NCBI RefSeq assembly: GCF_001629705.1
Contig: NZ_CP015378.1
Location: 2,294,001-2,358,000 of the forward strand
DNA: 64,000 nucleotides
Source: Fictibacillus phosphorivorans
GTDB lineage: Bacteria; Bacillota; Bacilli; Bacillales; Fictibacillaceae
Direction: 5' to 3'
Part shown: in pieces, positions 63,145 through 64,000 of the stretch
How the letters are laid out: the number at the start of each line of letters is the position of its first letter
Position numbering within the stretch: position 1 is the first letter of the stretch
The notes under the pieces: generated by a model
Databases searched by the model: none
The model's input: the letters and a program-made list of their open reading frames with translations, nothing else
Told to the model about the DNA's origin: nothing
Position numbers and translations under genes: made by a program

Positions 63145-64000
63145 GTGAAACGTGTTGTAGTCACAGGTATGGGAGCAGTAACTCCGCTGGGAAATTCAGT
63201 GGCGGAAACGTGGGATAGATTGATTCAAGGGAAGTCGGGAATCGAAAAACTGACTCGATTTGATGCAACACATTTTTCTGCAAAAACCGCGGCTGAAGTA
63301 AAGAATTTTAGTCTATCCGACTATATTCAGGTGAATGAGAGACACCGAATGGACCGCTTCACTGAATATGCAGTCGCTTCATCAATCATGGCGATCCAAG
63401 ATGCAGATGTGGTACCGGGTGAGACCGTTCATCAAGAACGCATAGGGGTATCATTTGGAACCGCGATTGGGGGAATTGAGAGCTTTGAAAACACCTATAA
63501 CGATCTTCAGAACGGAGGGTATCAAAACCTTTATCCTTTCTCAACAACAACAGTCATATCAAATATGGCGGCAAGCCAAGTAGCGATCGCAATAGGAGCT
63601 AAAGGGGTGAACACGTGTGTCGTCTTATCATGCGCTTCCGGTTCAAACGCGATAGGAGATGCGTATCGAGCAATTCAGCGAGGAGACGCCTATGTGATGG
63701 TGGCCGGTGGCTCTGAAGCGTCTCTCACTCCTCTTGGAATCGGTGCGTTTTGTGCCATGGGAGCCATATCCACCAACCCCGACCCGAAATCTGCTTGCCG
63801 ACCATTCGATCAGAACAGAGACGGCTTAGTCATGGGTGAAGGGGCAGGTGCAGTTGTGTTAGAGTCTCTCGATTCTGCAATCAGTCGCCAAGCAAAGATC
63901 TATGGCGAAATTATTGGGTATTCAACAGTCTCAGATGCTTATCACATCACGAGTCCCGCTCCAGGCGGAGAAGGAGCGGTTCGCGCGATGAATGGTGCAC
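63145..64000 (+). CDS. fabF: Beta-ketoacyl-ACP synthase II (FabF), 3' end outside window
   Basis: The first 285 codons of a KAS-II condensing enzyme of fatty acid elongation. RVVVTGMGAVTPLGNSVAET is the canonical start, the nucleophile Cys lies in VVLSCASGSNAIGDA, and CRPFDQNRDGLVMGEGAGAV follows. The start is GTG 63145 after AGGTAGGTGG. The chain runs off the window before the His motifs. It differs from the frameshifted fabF-like gene at 17405-18660, and the C-terminal scrap at 3495-3608 probably derives from a duplicate of it. Confidence 0.93.
   Translation, partial: MKRVVVTGMGAVTPLGNSVAETWDRLIQGKSGIEKLTRFDATHFSAKTAAEVKNFSLSDYIQVNERHRMDRFTEYAVASSIMAIQDADVVPGETVHQERIGVSFGTAIGGIESFENTYNDLQNGGYQNLYPFSTTTVISNMAASQVAIAIGAKGVNTCVVLSCASGSNAIGDAYRAIQRGDAYVMVAGGSEASLTPLGIGAFCAMGAISTNPDPKSACRPFDQNRDGLVMGEGAGAVVLESLDSAISRQAKIYGEIIGYSTVSDAYHITSPAPGGEGAVRAMNGA

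Larger units (their letters stand above)
61584..64000. repeat. Right copy of the duplicated segment
   Basis: Starts with AATCTGGCCCGTTTGTTGAATA and the CGCACTGTTA terminator (61613-61642), then a collapsed hepT/mntA, the intact membrane protein gene and fabF, in the same order and orientation as 2315-3720. It continues past the window. Confidence 0.85.

Noticed and set aside
1..64000. tRNA or rRNA genes, prophage or complete integrative element
   Set aside because: No cloverleaf, CCA end, rRNA core, phage structural gene, integrase or attachment repeat could be recognised by reading both strands.

Overview
The window looks like chromosome of a low-GC, spore-former-type Bacillaceae bacterium. 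Supporting signs are AGGAGG-type ribosome binding sites, TTGACA-17-TATAAT promoters, a T-box leader, AbrB, Spo0E-like and YolD-like proteins, a LexA-type (SOS) box and a class A beta-lactamase very like the Bacillus licheniformis enzyme. I cannot name the species. No rRNA, tRNA, CRISPR array or integrase was recognised. Most of the window reads as an accessory region: mainly one- to four-gene transcription units, each with its own regulator, mixed with many truncated or frameshifted genes.

Layout. 0-3.8 kb: S51 and S66 peptidase-family genes (the latter behind a T-box), then a HepT/MntA toxin-antitoxin pair followed by fragments of a membrane protein gene and of fabF. 3.8-8.2 kb: a TetR-SMR-SMR-spermidine synthase operon and a CPA2 cation/proton antiporter that share the same promoter-operator design, then a DUF422 carotenoid-type membrane protein. 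8.8-16.2 kb: CPBP protease, truncated ArdC, a phosphopantetheinyl transferase and a PadR-linked ABC transporter operon. 16.5-18.7 kb: a junction of three broken genes (CPBP, RND pump, fabF). 19.4-22.6 kb: a type I toxin-antitoxin locus and a cyclic-di-GMP-I riboswitch in front of a ThDP enzyme, a carboxymuconolactone-decarboxylase-like protein and a STAS-like protein. 22.6-31 kb: plasmid-like or stress-linked genes (short RadC, a pair of unknown paralogues, LuxR remnant, IS1595 element, SOS-box YolD, Spo0E-like remnant, AbrB) and a MerR/serine hydrolase pair. 31-44 kb: acetyltransferase, PadR with split permease, IclR remnant, serine hydrolase, GyrI-like gene with a late stop, an EAL gene followed by a CBS-GGDEF gene, a chemoreceptor, two paralogous double-AbrB proteins, Lrp and AhpD-like genes. 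44-50 kb: an XRE/membrane protein/CPBP operon and several small enzymes. 50-62 kb: beta-lactamase, LysR/LysE pair, GNAT, lipoprotein, O-acetyltransferase, LysR with a truncated alcohol dehydrogenase, methyltransferase and HxlR/RidA, separated by AT-rich spacers carrying an interspersed repeat. 62-64 kb: a second copy of the HepT/MntA - membrane protein - fabF segment, running off the end.

How it fits together. The most informative structural fact is that both ends carry the same three-part segment in the same orientation, about 59 kb apart. The left copy keeps a working HepT/MntA pair but has lost most of the membrane protein and fabF in one deletion. The right copy keeps the membrane protein and fabF but has a collapsed HepT/MntA. 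The most coherent regulatory stories are (i) one TetR protein probably controlling both polyamine-type SMR efflux with SpeE and a CPA2 antiporter, (ii) a c-di-GMP riboswitch on a metabolic operon 17 kb from an adjacent EAL/GGDEF gene pair, and (iii) an S66 peptidase whose expression is tied to tRNA charging. Many genes carry a single in-frame stop or one-base frameshift in an otherwise intact reading frame, so either the region is decaying or the assembly has errors that should be checked.
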